Assembly (NCBI GenBank): GCA_900239685.1
Contig: OENT01000472.1
Location: forward strand, 46,559 to 110,558
Source of the DNA: Rotaria macrura
Lineage: Eukaryota; Rotifera; Eurotatoria; Philodinida; Philodinidae
Direction of reading: 5' to 3'
Length of the DNA: 64,000 nt
The notes beneath the pieces were generated by a model. It did no database searches and had not been told where the DNA came from. It was given only the letters and a program-made list of their open reading frames with translations. Both the position numbers and the translations under genes were made by a program. Positions 61,362-64,000 of this stretch are shown in pieces (position 1 is the first letter of the stretch; the number at the start of each line of letters is the position of its first letter).

Positions 61362-64000
61362 AGCAAATGATATTCGATTATTGTAAATTGAGAGTATCGT
61401 TTCAAAAAGGGTTTTTTTTCTATCAATAAAGTGAATTCGATCCTTAAAACTGAAGGGATCATTTTAATCCGTATATTTGCTTACACGCACACAGTCTGAG
61501 CGAAGAATTAGAAAGAATCGTAAGTAATCAGAGAGTTCAGGTATGTATAGTTTGAAACAGACATGTGATAAAATGATATCATTCTTGAATCCATATTAAG
61601 ATCAACATGATTATTTTATTTCCTGGGTGAAATTAGACATGGTCAATGGTTTGATCGTTCTGAATTTACTTGTTAATACACTCTAACAGTTTATGAAATA
61701 ATCATTTTGCAGCTATATCCCAGATATAATGTTATAACGATATGACAAACATTTTACTTAGGTATAAAATTGAAAGAGAAAGTAACCATAATGATCAATC
61801 ATTCAGAATTAGTTATCGGTTGGTATTCCATTTTTTATATACAATCATACAGACAAGATTGAATTCCTTGAAATCATAATCTATGCAAAGTGATAATTAC
61901 TTAAAAAACTGTCAACATTGGAAAAGCTGATTTTTTAGATGAGATATGAACATATACATGTTTCATAAAACTCCTATCAGATTTTAGTAGTAAAACTATG
62001 TTAGAATTTTACTTTTAAGTCGATATTTCAACTAATCGTTGGAATTAATTTTATGCAGCTAGCTGCAATCAACACTTACAGCATGATTATTTGATGTGAT
62101 CGAATAGTACTAAGAACTATGCATATAACTATTAGTAATGAAAAATTTAATCTCACTGATCAGAAGACCTATTTTGATACTTAAATTTTAAGTCAGGTGT
62201 CTTCCTAACTTCGTTTTTAATTATTTGATTGTGACATGGAAATAGTTTTATTCTTGAAAAATATGTGAACTATTTTATAACGTCAGGAGTAAATAATTAA
62301 AAAAACACTACTAATATATTAGAAATAAAAACAATCCACCAAAGACATTTTCTTCGGGACTTAAGATGTAAGATGTGTGTGTCTTTAATTTTAAACGATG
62401 TATCGATTAAAATATTCTTTGATTTGCAACGCATTTCATTCCATAGACAGATACAAGGATTTTGAGATGTGCAATTCACCTTACGATCGAAAACGTTTTG
62501 TTTGATTAATTTGAAATTATTCCAACTTTTCTGTTTTCGATTTATCATTAGACTTGCCACGTGTGTGTTTTAGCGAAGTCTCTTCAGAATGTCTATGACA
62601 ATGATTGTAGAATAATTTCTTTTTCTATCTATTTTTTCGTCTATTGGTATCTCACAAATAGTGTTCGCAACTAATGCTCGACGGAGCAACATCAAGGAGA
62701 TATCCACGTAATTTAAACATACGCTGGAAAGTTCTTATAAGTACAACTATGCGTATCGCACATTGTTTTGATCCATCGATTTATTCTTTTAACAATACGG
62801 TCTATTACAATAATCGTACAAATTTGTGAAAAGCTAATTGCTGGAAATCTGACAATATTCATTCCAAATTTGTACGCTTTTTCTAACGAACTACATTTCA
62901 ATAATCATTTATCAATTGATGCAGTTCAATGTAGCCCATATTTCTCTGTCTATGCTCTATAATATACACGTTTTTTGTCAATACATTCAGAATTAAAAAT
63001 TCATCGATTCAGGTCTCGCAGTGACACTACTTTCCTAATCTCTTCCTTCATTTTTTATGGTGTCCTGATTTTCTTGCTTTTGATTGGAAATCCTGATTTT
63101 TTAAGATTTATTTTCATAGGACCACATACATGTCATTTGCATGTCTGATTCGGTTATACAAACGTGTCTTAAAAATTTCATAGAAATATTTATTGAGCAT
63201 TTTCTATAAAACGAAGAATTGTACTCAAATTTTTATTTATCGTATCCACTTTTTTTCTTGTAATTAGTATAAGTTTCAATTATTTCGCATTAATTGAGTT
63301 TTTGAAAGCAGTTATTTCATCGTTAGTGATTATCAAATGTACTTTGCTGATATTTATATCATTCGGTTTCGGACCATGCGTAGTTAAATTGAATCTTGTA
63401 TCCATTATTTTAACATTTCAGTCTATTTACTAAAGTTTTCTTGTAAACGCTTTTATTTGATTATTTTTTATTTTAATTTTTTATTTACGTGTGCAAAGAG
63501 CAGAGATAACAAGAAAAGGAAAAGTAGGAGTGAAAGAAGAAGGTATGATGCAGGAAAACGAATTGTGTATTGAGAAGATACATACAGAATTTTTAAAAGT
63601 GAGAAAATATGATTTTTTATTAGTTTTTTTTACGGCTATTTTCCTAATAAAAGTCGAATTTCGACTGGAAACAAATGATAATCCAATCGAATTGGGTGCC
63701 CCATCATCAATGCCATACGCATGAGAAAAAGAAACCCATAAACAATGCATACTTAAAGAAAGTGACCGAAAAGGAAAAAACAGAACTCGACGTATGTATT
63801 CGAAGAAATATAATCTAGTAATTTCAATGAGCTATCATTGATGGACATGCTTTTGTGCAGCTTTCATCCTGAATAGTAGAACTATCATAAGACTTAAGAG
63901 AGATATCGCCAGGCTATAGACCAAGCCGTCCGGAGGTAAATTTTAGATTTTGAAATATAGTATTTCGTTTGATAGCTTATGGTATGAATATACAAAATCC
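61362..64000. other. Intergenic, no recognised gene
   Basis: AT-rich to the end of the window. The ORFs at 62297-62560, 62713-62901, 62768-62962, 63481-63750 and 63491-63724 overlap each other on opposite strands and have no family signal. Confidence 0.55.

Noticed and set aside
1-64000. CRISPR arrays, bacterial operons, rRNA and tRNA genes
   Set aside because: None seen by eye; the window is eukaryotic. tRNAs could be missed without a covariance search.

Overview
The window is about 31-33% GC and clearly eukaryotic. Genes are split by GT-AG introns, there are no ribosome-binding sites, and conserved animal proteins are present (a WAVE/SCAR actin regulator and a 36-exon SBF/MTMR5-13 pseudophosphatase). 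These sit beside families typical of bdelloid rotifer genomes: an ARM-TIR-SAM protein, a WWE-ADP-ribosyltransferase, a transmembrane pentapeptide-repeat protein, a beta-lactamase-like protein and a C45-type acyltransferase. I infer a bdelloid rotifer (Adineta/Rotaria type). This rests on family content and AT-rich codon use, not on a diagnostic marker.

Layout: 1-2.1 kb, nothing recognised. 2.2-7.4 kb (+), two-exon ARM-TIR-SAM gene with a 2.9 kb intron. 7.75-8.58 kb, an 829-bp deleted Tigger/pogo transposon flanked by TA, keeping the transposase tail with a PCNA-binding-type motif. 10.8-12.8 kb (-), intact five-exon WAVE gene. 14.7-15.8 kb (+), intronless GST-like gene. 16.76-17.73 kb, relic of a second WAVE copy. 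17.8-40.4 kb (+), one 36-exon SBF-like gene whose long introns hold a 596-bp foldback palindrome and a cluster of heat-shock-element-like sites. 43.8-44.8 kb (+), WWE-ART. 46.4-46.9 kb, MITE-like element. 47.6-49.6 kb (-), two-exon gene of unknown function whose intron holds a 521-bp hAT-like MITE with an 8-bp target duplication. 50.7-51.4 kb (-), sigma-class GST broken by a 7-bp tandem duplication. 54.2-55.5 kb (-), beta-lactamase-like pseudogene with frameshifts and a lost catalytic lysine. 56.4-57.9 kb (-), intact C45-type acyltransferase-like secreted protein. 59.2-61.4 kb (+), pentapeptide-repeat membrane protein with a decayed C-terminal part. The rest is AT-rich with no recognisable gene.

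The genes do not form an operon or pathway. WAVE (actin nucleation) and SBF (Rab GEF/pseudophosphatase of endosomes) are housekeeping genes in the left two thirds. The right third is accessory-like: three of its six genes carry disabling lesions and two small DNA elements lie among them. The TIR protein and the ART are both members of NAD+-using families. Exon joins were built by hand from splice consensus, reading phase and family similarity. The SBF, WAVE, TIR, C45 and unknown-gene models all close in frame.
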